Shown piece by piece: positions 1 to 5,951 of a DNA stretch of 8,251 bases. Each line of letters opens with the position of its first letter. The first letter of the stretch is position 1. Location: positions 1 through 8,251 of the forward strand of contig JABMMH010000270.1 in assembly GCA_013205645.1 (NCBI GenBank), given 5' to 3'. This DNA comes from Polaromonas sp. (GTDB lineage Bacteria > Pseudomonadota > Gammaproteobacteria > Burkholderiales > Burkholderiaceae_C). The notes beneath the pieces were generated by a model that was given only the letters and a program-made list of their open reading frames with translations, had not been told where the DNA came from and made no database searches. The position numbers and the translations under genes are program-made.

Positions 1-1
1 G

Positions 2-382
2 CACAACGAAGTCGTCAAGTTGACGTTTGACCCGACGCAAATCAGCCTGCGTGAGAGTCTCGAAATTTTCTTCGTCATCCACGACCCGACAACGATGAAC
101 CGGCAGGGCAACGATGCTGGCACACAGTACCGCAGCGGCATTTACTGGGCTACACACGACCAGGAAAAAGTGGTTGAACACATGCTCAGTGAGATGACTG
201 AGGCCAAGTTGTTCAGCCAGCCCATCGTGACCGAGGTGCAGCCCTTGACCAATTACTGGCCGGCCGAGGATTATCATCAAGACTTTTTTGAAAACAACCC
301 GAACCAGGGTTATTGCGTGGCGGTGGCCGGACCGAAGGTGGCCAAGTTTCGCAAGACTTTCATCGATCGCGTACGGCATTAA
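2..382 (+). CDS. msrA: Peptide-methionine (S)-S-oxide reductase MsrA, 5'-truncated by the window edge
   Basis: MsrA reduces the S-epimer of methionine sulfoxide, free or in proteins, back to methionine in the cytoplasm, using thioredoxin as electron donor. The frame is open to the left edge, so the true start lies outside the window; the first internal start-like codon (TTG at 20) is not a real start. The visible 126 residues hold the family signature DPTTMNRQGNDAGTQYRSGI, then an E-V-Q-P-L-T-N-Y-W-P-A-E-D-Y-H-Q-D segment, and a C-terminal NPNQGYC stretch whose Cys is a plausible resolving cysteine. The catalytic GCFW motif of the family would be upstream and cannot be checked. The gene reads the same way as its downstream neighbour, 16 bases away, but no functional link is evident. 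The assignment is secure from the motifs. Confidence 0.95.
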   Translation, partial: HNEVVKLTFDPTQISLRESLEIFFVIHDPTTMNRQGNDAGTQYRSGIYWATHDQEKVVEHMLSEMTEAKLFSQPIVTEVQPLTNYWPAEDYHQDFFENNPNQGYCVAVAGPKVAKFRKTFIDRVRH

Positions 383-384
383 CC

Positions 385-396
385 CGATTTAAATCG
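385..396. promoter_or_regulatory. 12-base perfect palindrome just upstream of the His-rich protein gene
   Basis: CGATTTAAATCG is self-complementary and sits in the 16-base gap between the msrA stop and the ATG at 399. The position suits an operator or translation-control site. However, about two perfect 12-base palindromes are expected by chance in a window this size, and it does not look like a Zur or Fur box as I know them. No clear Shine-Dalgarno sequence lies between it and the ATG. Confidence 0.25.
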
Positions 397-398
397 AC

Positions 399-791
399 AT
401 GTATTTCAGACTCACCATTCGACAAGTCACGGGCTGTTACCTCGCCCTGGCTTTGCTGATGGTGCCTCTGTTAGGGCTGATGCACGGCATTGTTCATGGT
501 TTTTCGCATGGGCCGCCGACGGCGCTGAGCAGTGGCCATGGCCACCAATATGAACAGCCTCGGGCAGGCTTGAGCCCAACAGGGGTGGCTGACGCGTTGT
601 TTTCCAGTCATGGCAAAGCCGCAGACTGTCTGGTTTTCGACCAACTCTGCCACGCCGATGCACTGCATTTCCTGCCATGGCAGGCATTGCCAACACTGTT
701 GCCCAGCATTCTGCTGGTGACTTTGGCGGGTGATTTCATCGCCCGCTGGGCTGCGCTTTACCAAGCGCGTGGCCCGCCTTCGGCTCGCTGA
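399..791 (+). CDS. Small His-rich membrane protein with C-terminal ARGPP motif (DUF2946/CopL-like)
   Basis: This 130-residue protein has an N-terminal hydrophobic segment (about residues 10-28) and a second near the C-terminus (about 93-113). Between and beside them are eight His residues (MHG, VHG, SHG, GHGH, SSHG, CHADALH) and two Cys (DC and LC around residues 76-84). It ends in YQARGPPSAR. From memory, an R-A-R-x-P-P C-terminus combined with His/Cys motifs recurs in short DUF2946 or CopL-like proteins encoded beside TonB-dependent metal receptors; this was not checked. The receptor gene follows after 74 bases on the same strand, so the two are probably co-transcribed. I infer a role in periplasmic or inner-membrane metal handling (zinc or copper), but no enzymatic function can be assigned. 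Overlapping minus-strand frames here are shadows. Confidence 0.7.
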   Translation: MYFRLTIRQVTGCYLALALLMVPLLGLMHGIVHGFSHGPPTALSSGHGHQYEQPRAGLSPTGVADALFSSHGKAADCLVFDQLCHADALHFLPWQALPTLLPSILLVTLAGDFIARWAALYQARGPPSAR

Positions 792-814
792 ACTACCCAA
801 ACTTCGACATCACT

Positions 815-828
815 CCGCCTTGCGGCGG
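815..828 (+). other. Small GC hairpin with T-rich tail between the His-rich gene and the receptor
   Basis: CCGCC and GGCGG (815-819 and 824-828) pair around the 4-base loop TTGC. A T-rich stretch follows at about 837-855 (TTTCTGTTTTTGATTTCTT). The short stem and interrupted T-tract make it at best a weak terminator or attenuator, which could lower receptor expression relative to the upstream gene. It may equally be chance in GC-rich DNA. Confidence 0.25.
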
Positions 829-865
829 CGTGCCCGTTTCTGTTTTTGATTTCTTCGAGCTTTTC

Positions 866-2926
866 ATGAAAAATTTTTTCCAGCGCCGCGCCGTGAGCGT
901 AGCCTCTTTGGTATTTTTAGGCGTCTTGCCTGCTGCAGTCCTGGCGCAAAGTGCCGCGACCAGTCTGCAAGAGGTCACCGTCACCGGCAACCCTTTGGGG
1001 AGCAGCGACCTGATCGCGCCGACCACACAACTGTCCGGCACTGATTTGCTGTTGCGCAGTAAAACCACCTTGGGTGAAACGCTGAGCGGTACGCCCGGTG
1101 TCAGCAGCACTTACTTTGGCCCCAACGCCAGTCGGCCCATCATCCGCGGGCTGGATGGGGATCGTATTCGTATCTTGAGCAACGGCGGCGGCTCGCTGGA
1201 TGTGTCGAACCTGAGTTTCGACCATGCCGTCACGCTGGACCCGCTGAGCATTGAGCGCATTGAAGTGTTGCGCGGCCCAGGCGCACTGCTGTATGGCGGC
1301 AGCGCTGTGGGCGGCGTGGTCAATGTGATCGACAACCGAATTGCACGCCAGCCACAGTTCGACGACAAAGGCGGCATCAGCGGCAAAGCTGACTTGAACT
1401 TCGCCACCGGCAATTCAGAGCGCGGCAAGGGCGTGCTGCTGGAGACCGGCAACACGCGCTACCAATTGCACGTGGACGCGTTTGACCGCAAGACCGGCGA
1501 TGTGCGCGTGCCGATCGATCTTGAATGCACCAAAGATGGCACCAGCACCCGCCGCAAGATTTGCAACTCGGCCAGTGACACCAGCGGTCAGGCGCTGGGG
1601 GGCTCGCTGTTTTTTGACAACGGTTACTTGGGCGCTTCGGCCACCAATTACAAAAGCACTTATGGCACGGTGGCTGAAGACGATGTCACCATCGGCATGA
1701 AGTCCAACCGCTATGCGCTCGAAGGCGAGCTGCGGAATTTGGGCGGTTTTATTCAAAGCGTCAAAGGCCAGTTAGGCCACACGGATTACACCCACACCGA
1801 GTTTGCAAGCGGCGAAGCTGAAACGGTTTTTAAGAACAAAGGCAGCGACTTGCGGCTGGAGGCACGCCACGCCAAGCGCGGCAATTTTGAGGGCGTGTTT
1901 GGTTTTCAAACGGAGAGCAACCGCTTTTCAGCCGATGGTGAAGAGGCCTTTGCGCCGCACAGCAAAACTGAGCAGACAGCCGTGTTTGCCTACGAAGAAA
2001 TGGCCACCAGCTGGGGCAAGCTGAGCTTGGGCGGCAGGCTGGAGTCGGTGCGGGTGGAGTCTTTCGGCAATCCAGATCCAACCATTGATCGCTTCACCAC
2101 GGGTGTCAGAGATTTCAAGACAGGCAGCTATGCCTTGGGCAGTTTGTGGAATGTGGCGCCGGGCTGGAAACTGACCAGCAATCTGGCCTACACCGAACGG
2201 GCACCAAAAGACTACGAGCTGTTCGCCAATGGTCCGCACCTAGCGACTGCTGCTTATGAAGAAGGGAATCCGGCCATTAACAAAGAGAAGTCAGGCAACC
2301 TGGACGTGGGTGCGGCCTGGAAGGCAGGCGCCAACCGCTTCAGTGTCAACGGTTACATGAGTCGTTTTCAGAATTACATTGCCTTGAACCGAACGCCAGG
2401 TGTCTGGCGCGATGGTCGCGGCAATGTGGTGGCAGAGGGTGCCGTTGACGCCTTGCCAGAGTTTCAATACGAGCAAGTACGCGCCCGTTTCGTCGGAATC
2501 GAGAGCAGTGGCAATGTTCGCCTGCTGCAAGGCGCATCAACGCTGGACCTGTCTTTGCGCGGCGATGTGGTGCGTGCCACCAACCAAGACAGCGGCCAAG
2601 CGCTGCCGCGCATCGCGCCTTGGCGCGTCGGCTCGACCTTGTTGTGGGGCAGTGGGGCCTGGGGCGCCAACTTTGGCTTTGACCATTCTGGTGCGCAAAA
2701 TAGGGTGCCCGAAACAGACCGTGCCACGGCCGCCTACACCTTGTGGAATTTGGCTGGGACCTACCGCATGAAGGTGGGTGCAGCCAGCTTGCTGTGGTTT
2801 GCCCGGCTCGACAACATCACCAATCAGCTGGCTTACAGTGCGTCATCGGTGTTGACCACCACCGCTTTTCCGAAAGCGCCCATGCCCGGCCGCAGTTTGA
2901 AAGTCGGCTTGCAAGCCAGTTTTTAA
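866..2926 (+). CDS. TonB-dependent outer-membrane receptor, ZnuD-like (probable metal uptake)
   Basis: This is an outer-membrane beta-barrel that imports a scarce substrate using TonB/ExbBD energy. I chose ATG 866 (686 aa) over an in-frame GTG at 830, because it gives a clean signal peptide: MKNFFQRR, a hydrophobic core, then cleavage after V-L-A at residue 27. A TonB-box-like EVTVTG lies at residues 36-41. The plug domain runs about 45-160 and includes STYFGPNASRPIIRGLDGDR, FDHAVTLDPLSIERIEVLRG and YGGSAVGGVVNVIDNRI, which match the ZnuD zinc-receptor family. Further family-like stretches are HTDYTHTEF and FSADGEEAFAPHSKTEQTAV in the barrel, and the protein ends in Phe, as outer-membrane barrels usually do. 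Cys221 and Cys233 could form a loop disulfide. The His-rich segment I associate with ZnuD near the YG(V/T) strand is absent (STYGTVAEDDVTIGM). Zinc is the best guess for substrate; copper or haem remain possible. Confidence 0.88.
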   Translation: MKNFFQRRAVSVASLVFLGVLPAAVLAQSAATSLQEVTVTGNPLGSSDLIAPTTQLSGTDLLLRSKTTLGETLSGTPGVSSTYFGPNASRPIIRGLDGDRIRILSNGGGSLDVSNLSFDHAVTLDPLSIERIEVLRGPGALLYGGSAVGGVVNVIDNRIARQPQFDDKGGISGKADLNFATGNSERGKGVLLETGNTRYQLHVDAFDRKTGDVRVPIDLECTKDGTSTRRKICNSASDTSGQALGGSLFFDNGYLGASATNYKSTYGTVAEDDVTIGMKSNRYALEGELRNLGGFIQSVKGQLGHTDYTHTEFASGEAETVFKNKGSDLRLEARHAKRGNFEGVFGFQTESNRFSADGEEAFAPHSKTEQTAVFAYEEMATSWGKLSLGGRLESVRVESFGNPDPTIDRFTTGVRDFKTGSYALGSLWNVAPGWKLTSNLAYTERAPKDYELFANGPHLATAAYEEGNPAINKEKSGNLDVGAAWKAGANRFSVNGYMSRFQNYIALNRTPGVWRDGRGNVVAEGAVDALPEFQYEQVRARFVGIESSGNVRLLQGASTLDLSLRGDVVRATNQDSGQALPRIAPWRVGSTLLWGSGAWGANFGFDHSGAQNRVPETDRATAAYTLWNLAGTYRMKVGAASLLWFARLDNITNQLAYSASSVLTTTAFPKAPMPGRSLKVGLQASF

Positions 2927-2937
2927 TTTACAAGCAT

Positions 2938-2964
2938 GCCCGCTTATTGAGAAATCTTGCGGGC
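2938..2964. terminator. Possible intrinsic terminator between convergent genes
   Basis: GCCCGC (2938-2943) and GCGGGC (2959-2964) form a perfect 6-bp stem around a 15-base loop, 11 bases after the receptor stop. The plus-strand tail TTCTTC is only moderately T-rich. The downstream arm lies inside the last codons of the convergent TM2-like gene, so the signal overlaps coding sequence. On the minus strand the tail is weaker. It is a plausible but modest terminator for the receptor transcript. Confidence 0.4.
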
Positions 2965-3390
2965 TTCTTCGACTTGGTATTCAAAGTAGTGCTGAAAGCT
3001 GTAGGCCATGCTGCCCATCATGGAAATTGCACCGACCAGCAGGGACGCAATGATCGCCAGCATCGTCAGCCAGTTGGTTTTGCCCAGTTCGGCGTCGGCA
3101 TCCGCTTCCGGGTTGAAGCGTGCATTCCATTTCTCGACCGGCATCAATCCATAGAAGATGGCTGTCAACGCGCAGCCAGCCATGGTGAAACCCAGCAGCG
3201 GTATCAGCAACCAGCTCATTTGATCGTCCAGTCCGTATTGCTGCACGCGTTCGATGCCGTAAATGCCGAGTGCCGTTGGAATCGGCAGCGCCCAGCCTAG
3301 CGTGTCGGACCAGCCGTGCAGGTAAAAGCGATGCAGACCCAAAGGGCCGCCTAAGAAAGCGAGCCAAGTGGAGACGGTTTTGTTTTTCAT
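2944..3390 (-). CDS. TM2-like multi-pass membrane protein of unknown function
   Basis: I prefer the second Met (3390, 148 aa) to the ATG at 3399. GGGA lies 9 bases upstream of the second ATG, whereas it abuts the first. The N-terminus KNKTVSTWLAFLGGPLGLHR followed by FYL resembles the TM2 domain (K-x-K, GG-x-G-x-H-R-F-Y). Hydrophobic segments fall at about residues 7-24, 32-47, 60-82 and 106-130, with an acidic stretch EADADAE near 95-101 and a charged C-terminus. TM2 proteins have no agreed biochemical function. The gene follows the GNAT acetyltransferase on the same strand with a gap of only 8 to 17 bases, so the two are probably one transcript. It converges on the receptor gene. Confidence 0.75.
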   Translation of the reverse strand: MKNKTVSTWLAFLGGPLGLHRFYLHGWSDTLGWALPIPTALGIYGIERVQQYGLDDQMSWLLIPLLGFTMAGCALTAIFYGLMPVEKWNARFNPEADADAELGKTNWLTMLAIIASLLVGAISMMGSMAYSFQHYFEYQVEEARKISQ

Positions 3391-3407
3391 ACTTTTCATT
3401 CCCGCTA

Positions 3408-3941
3408 TTACACCCCAAGCGCTGGTGGTGGGCAGTGATCACCCGCGCCCAAGACCTTTTCCATCAGCACGACATCCAGCCATCGGTCGAATTTCCAGCC
3501 ACATGACTTGAACACGCCAACTTGCGTAAAGCCCACGCTGCGGTGCAGGCCGATCGATCCGGCATTGGCGGAGTCGCCGATGACGGCGATCAGTTTGCGC
3601 ACACCGACAGCTTCGGCCCGTGCGGCGAGTTCGGTCAGCAAGGCGCGACCGATTCCGCGGCGCTGCGCCTCAGGCGATAAATAAATCGAATCTTCAGCTG
3701 AATAACGGTAAGCCGGTCTGGCCTTGAACCAGTTGCAGTAAGCAAAGCCGATTATTTTTCCGGCTTCTTCCGCCACGTTAAACGGCAAATTTTTGGCAAG
3801 CACATCGTCGCGCCGGGTCGTCATCTCGGCCAGCGTCGGTGGCACGGTTTCAAAGGTGCCCGTGCCGTGCAGCACTTGCTGGGCATAAATAGCCGTGATG
3901 GCGGCAAGATCTTCAGGACTACAAGGGCGAATCAAGATCAT
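3408..3941 (-). CDS. GNAT N-acetyltransferase, phosphinothricin/methionine-sulfoximine type
   Basis: This 177-residue enzyme transfers acetyl from acetyl-CoA to a small amine; in this subfamily, to phosphinothricin, methionine sulfoximine or methionine sulfone, and perhaps to other amino acids. It starts IRPCSPEDLAAITAIYAQQV and carries HGTGTFE (25-31), the substrate-site stretch ARPAYRYSAEDSIYLSP (74-90) with Glu83, the acetyl-CoA loop Q-R-R-G-I-G (93-98), and GWKFDRWLDVVLM (148-160). This motif order is characteristic of the Pat/MddA-like family. Length is normal. No strong Shine-Dalgarno sequence precedes ATG 3941. It is divergent from rpsP and followed closely by the TM2-like gene. The natural substrate cannot be told from sequence, so a resistance label would be over-reading. 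Confidence 0.9.
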   Translation of the reverse strand: MILIRPCSPEDLAAITAIYAQQVLHGTGTFETVPPTLAEMTTRRDDVLAKNLPFNVAEEAGKIIGFAYCNWFKARPAYRYSAEDSIYLSPEAQRRGIGRALLTELAARAEAVGVRKLIAVIGDSANAGSIGLHRSVGFTQVGVFKSCGWKFDRWLDVVLMEKVLGAGDHCPPPALGV

Positions 3942-4002
3942 GTCAAGGTCATGTGAAAAAAGTGATGTGTTGGGCAGATGGCACTGTGGTCAGGTCTCGG
4001 GC

Positions 4003-4008
4003 TATAAT
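4003..4008 (+). promoter_or_regulatory. Promoter -10 element of the rpsP operon
   Basis: A perfect TATAAT lies in the 177-base divergent region, in the context GGCTATAATCTGCGGCTTT. No convincing TTGACA-like -35 is visible at 16-18 bases upstream. The expected start near 4015 gives a leader of roughly 105 bases before rpsP. The bases between the -10 and the start are GC-rich (CTGCGGC), as in promoters under stringent (ppGpp) control. The same core recurs before rplS. Confidence 0.75.
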
Positions 4009-4030
4009 CTGCGGCTTTGCAGCAATTCGC

Positions 4031-4112
4031 TGGCCGGGTGGCCATGTCGTGTGTCTCAAGCGCTGCAAGTACATGTTGGGGTGACGATTTTGTTGCTCCA
4101 CCACCCGAAGGA
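4031..4112 (+). promoter_or_regulatory. rpsP 5' leader with two possible hairpins and a strong ribosome binding site
   Basis: TGGCC (4031-4035) pairs with GGCCA (4040-4044) around GGGT. GGGTG (4079-4083) can pair with CACCC (4102-4106) immediately before the Shine-Dalgarno sequence GAAGGA (4107-4112). The latter sits 6 bases from the ATG at 4119 and is the strongest ribosome binding site in the window. A leader of this length before a ribosomal protein gene could mediate autoregulation, but it matches no leader family I know, and both stems are short. Confidence 0.35.
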
Positions 4113-4118
4113 TAAATC

Positions 4119-4370
4119 ATGGTCGTCATCCGACTCTCACGCGGCGGTTCCAAGCATCGTCCTTTCTTCAACATCGTTGTGGCTGACAAGCGCGTTCGCC
4201 GCGATGGTCGCTTCATCGAGCGTATTGGTTTTTACAACCCACTCGCACGCGGCGGCGAAGAGCCATTGCGTATTGAGCAAGATCGTCTGACCCATTGGTT
4301 GGGCGTTGGCGCACAAGCCTCCGACACCGTCGAGCGTTTGGTCAAGCAAGGCGCCGCCAAGGCTGCCTGA
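4119..4370 (+). CDS. rpsP: 30S ribosomal protein bS16
   Basis: bS16 is a small primary-assembly protein of the 30S subunit body. The 83-residue length is normal and the sequence is diagnostic: MVVIRLSRGGSKHRPFFNIV, then ADKRVRRDGRFIERIGFYNP and an EPLRIEQDRLTHWLGVGAQA stretch. An ideal Shine-Dalgarno sequence precedes the ATG. It is the first gene of the classic rpsP-rimM-trmD-rplS operon, driven by the TATAAT promoter at 4003. rimM follows after 39 bases. Confidence 0.98.
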   Translation: MVVIRLSRGGSKHRPFFNIVVADKRVRRDGRFIERIGFYNPLARGGEEPLRIEQDRLTHWLGVGAQASDTVERLVKQGAAKAA

Positions 4371-4409
4371 ACAGGCACATCGGTCAACGCATGAGACAGA
4401 GTCAGCAGC

Positions 4410-5012
4410 ATGGCCACTGAAAGCCTTCCCGGCCTAAAAACAGCCGTCCTGCCTGATGATGCGATTGAGGTTGGCCGTGTTCTTGACGCCTGGGGCGTGA
4501 AGGGCTGGGTCAAAGTGCTTCCGCACAGCGCCGAGCCCGAGGCTTTGTTTGCAGCCAAAGATTGGCTCTTACAAGCGCCTGAAGCCAAGTTTCGTCCCGG
4601 GTTTTCAGTTTTTTCCGGCACCGTCTCCATCACGCTGGACGAGTGCAAGGTGCACTCCAATACCGTGGTCGCCAAGATCTCCGGCATTGATGACCGCAAC
4701 CTCGCTGAAGCTTTGCGTGGTGCGCGTATTTTCTTGCCGCGCAGCAACTTTCCAAGCGCCTCGAAAGATGAGTATTACTGGGTCGATCTGATCGGCCTGG
4801 ATGTCGTGAACCGCGAAGGCGTCAGCCTGGGCGCGGTGCGCGACCTGATGACCACCGGCCCGCATTCGGTGCTGTGTGTGGAATACCAAGCCGTCGCTGA
4901 AGACGGCACAGAAGCCGCCGCCGAGCGCATGATTCCTTTCGTCGCGGCCTACGTCGACGGCGTGGACATTCCCGGCAAACGCATCACCGTGGACTGGCAG
5001 CCCGACTACTGA
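4410..5012 (+). CDS. rimM: Ribosome maturation factor RimM (16S rRNA processing)
   Basis: RimM binds the 30S head and helps late assembly around uS19 and 16S rRNA processing. The 200-residue protein has a RimM N-domain (about 20-112) starting IEVGRVLDAWGVKGWVKV, and a PRC-barrel C-domain (about 121-199) with YYWVDLIGLDV, where Tyr122-Tyr123 correspond to the conserved aromatic pair needed for ribosome binding. TTGPHSVLCVE and ERMIPFV follow, and the protein ends VDWQPDY. It is somewhat longer than the E. coli protein because of N-terminal and C-domain loop residues. The ribosome binding site is poor (GAGACAGAG is too far from the ATG), in contrast to rpsP. That fits the known low output of RimM relative to bS16 from this operon. 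trmD follows after 26 bases. Confidence 0.97.
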   Translation: MATESLPGLKTAVLPDDAIEVGRVLDAWGVKGWVKVLPHSAEPEALFAAKDWLLQAPEAKFRPGFSVFSGTVSITLDECKVHSNTVVAKISGIDDRNLAEALRGARIFLPRSNFPSASKDEYYWVDLIGLDVVNREGVSLGAVRDLMTTGPHSVLCVEYQAVAEDGTEAAAERMIPFVAAYVDGVDIPGKRITVDWQPDY

Positions 5013-5038
5013 AGTCCGCCAGCAGTTGAAACATCTGC

Positions 5039-5818
5039 ATGCGTTTTGACGTCATCACCCTTTTTCCTGAGCTGTTTGCGCCTTTTTTGAGCACAGGCGT
5101 GACACGCCGTGCCTACGAATCAGGGCAGGTGCAAGTGCGGCTCTGGAACCCCCGAGATTTTTCTGAAGGCAGTTATCGCCGTGTTGACGACCGTCCGTTT
5201 GGCGGCGGTCCTGGCATGGTCATGATGGCTGAGCCGTTGAAACTCTGCCTGGCCGCTGTTCGGGCCGAACGCGCCGTGGCCGAAAGCGCGCTTGTTCCTG
5301 TAGTCTTGTTTTCGCCTATTGGCCAGCCCCTCAAACACAGCGTGGTTGAAGGCTGGGCGGCTTCTGCGGGCGCTGTGTTGCTGTGCGGTCGCTACGAAGG
5401 CGTGGACCAGCGCTTCATTGATACGCATGTGGATTGCCAGATCAGTCTGGGCGACTTTGTGTTGTCCGGCGGCGAGATCGCGGCGATGGCCTTGATCGAC
5501 GCTGTGACCCGACTGCAGCCCGGCGTGTTGAATGACGAAGGCAGCCACCAACTGGACAGCTTCAACCCAGCGCTCGACGGTTTGCTTGATTGCCCGGCCT
5601 ACACCCGGCCTGAGAACTGGCGCGGTGTGTCGGTGCCGGCTGCGATGTTGTCGGGCCACCATGCTGAGATTGAGCGCTGGCGGCGCGAACAGCGGCTGGT
5701 TTTGACGCTTGTGCGGCGCCCGGAACTGTTAGATGCTGCTCGTGCCAATGGCCGATTGACGCCGCGCGATGAGACTTTTTTGGCTGCCAAGGCTGCAGAC
5801 AGGTCACCCAAGCCGTAA
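5039..5818 (+). CDS. trmD: tRNA (guanine37-N1)-methyltransferase TrmD
   Basis: TrmD uses S-adenosylmethionine to methylate G37 next to the anticodon, preventing +1 frameshifting; it is essential in most bacteria. The 259-residue SPOUT-fold protein shows MRFDVITLFPELF, VDDRPFGGGPGMVMM (49-63), the knotted cofactor site LLCGRYEGVDQR (114-125) and ISLGDFVLSGGE (135-146). Arg158 and Asp173 (in QLDSF) match the E. coli catalytic Arg154 and Asp169. LLDCPAYTRPE and MLSGHHAEIERWRR follow. All key residues are intact. The start is the ATG at 5039 with no obvious Shine-Dalgarno sequence, consistent with low expression. A 133-base gap containing a promoter separates it from rplS. Confidence 0.98.
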   Translation: MRFDVITLFPELFAPFLSTGVTRRAYESGQVQVRLWNPRDFSEGSYRRVDDRPFGGGPGMVMMAEPLKLCLAAVRAERAVAESALVPVVLFSPIGQPLKHSVVEGWAASAGAVLLCGRYEGVDQRFIDTHVDCQISLGDFVLSGGEIAAMALIDAVTRLQPGVLNDEGSHQLDSFNPALDGLLDCPAYTRPENWRGVSVPAAMLSGHHAEIERWRREQRLVLTLVRRPELLDAARANGRLTPRDETFLAAKAADRSPKP

Positions 5819-5823
5819 TTGGC

Positions 5824-5829
5824 TATAAT
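5824..5829 (+). promoter_or_regulatory. Internal promoter -10 element for rplS
   Basis: A perfect TATAAT occurs 6 bases after the trmD stop, in the context GGCTATAATCGTGGGCTTT. This is the rpsP promoter core with only the three bases after TATAATC changed. No good -35 is visible (AGGTCA at 5801-5806 has 17-base spacing). The discriminator is GC-rich. The expected start near 5836 would give a leader of about 115 bases, so rplS could be transcribed independently of the upstream genes. Confidence 0.7.
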
Positions 5830-5951
5830 CGTGGGCTTTTCGGTCCTCTGGCGGCCACTGCAACCACGTGATGGCATGTTTCATCATTCCCTGGATTTGC
5901 GGTCTTTAGCGTAGCGCGTGTATGAACGAAAAATAAGTCTGATGGAATTTT
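5830..5951 (+). other. rplS 5' leader with a four-codon mini-ORF
   Basis: No RNA family I recognise fills this stretch. It contains CTGGC...GGCCA (5848-5857), echoing the same elements at a similar distance downstream of the rpsP -10. It also has a minimal reading frame ATG-AAC-GAA-AAA-TAA (5922-5936) ending 15 bases before the rplS ATG. The ribosome binding site is a weak TGGA (5943-5946) 5 bases upstream. The mini-ORF lacks its own ribosome binding site and may be chance. Confidence 0.3.

Noticed and set aside
830..865. GTG start at 830 for the TonB receptor, adding 12 residues
   Set aside because: The extra residues are Phe-rich and would displace the signal peptide, and the region overlaps the hairpin and T-rich spacer. 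ATG 866 gives a textbook signal sequence.
2743..3300. 185-codon plus-strand frame across the receptor end and the TM2-like gene
   Set aside because: It overlaps two supported genes, has no family resemblance, and crosses the convergent terminator.
3391..3399. First ATG of the TM2-like gene
   Set aside because: The GGGA Shine-Dalgarno-like sequence touches this ATG but is correctly spaced for the Met three codons on.
3408..3941. Reading the GNAT gene as a herbicide or antibiotic resistance determinant
   Set aside because: The family match is clear but such chromosomal homologues are common and there is no mobile-element or resistance context.
4232..4747. 171-codon minus-strand frame across rpsP and rimM
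   Set aside because: It is antisense to two certain genes with low-complexity Ser/Arg/Pro composition.
5120..5662. 180-codon minus-strand open frame within trmD
   Set aside because: It lies wholly inside a certain gene, has no recognisable family, and is typical of antisense frames in high-GC DNA.
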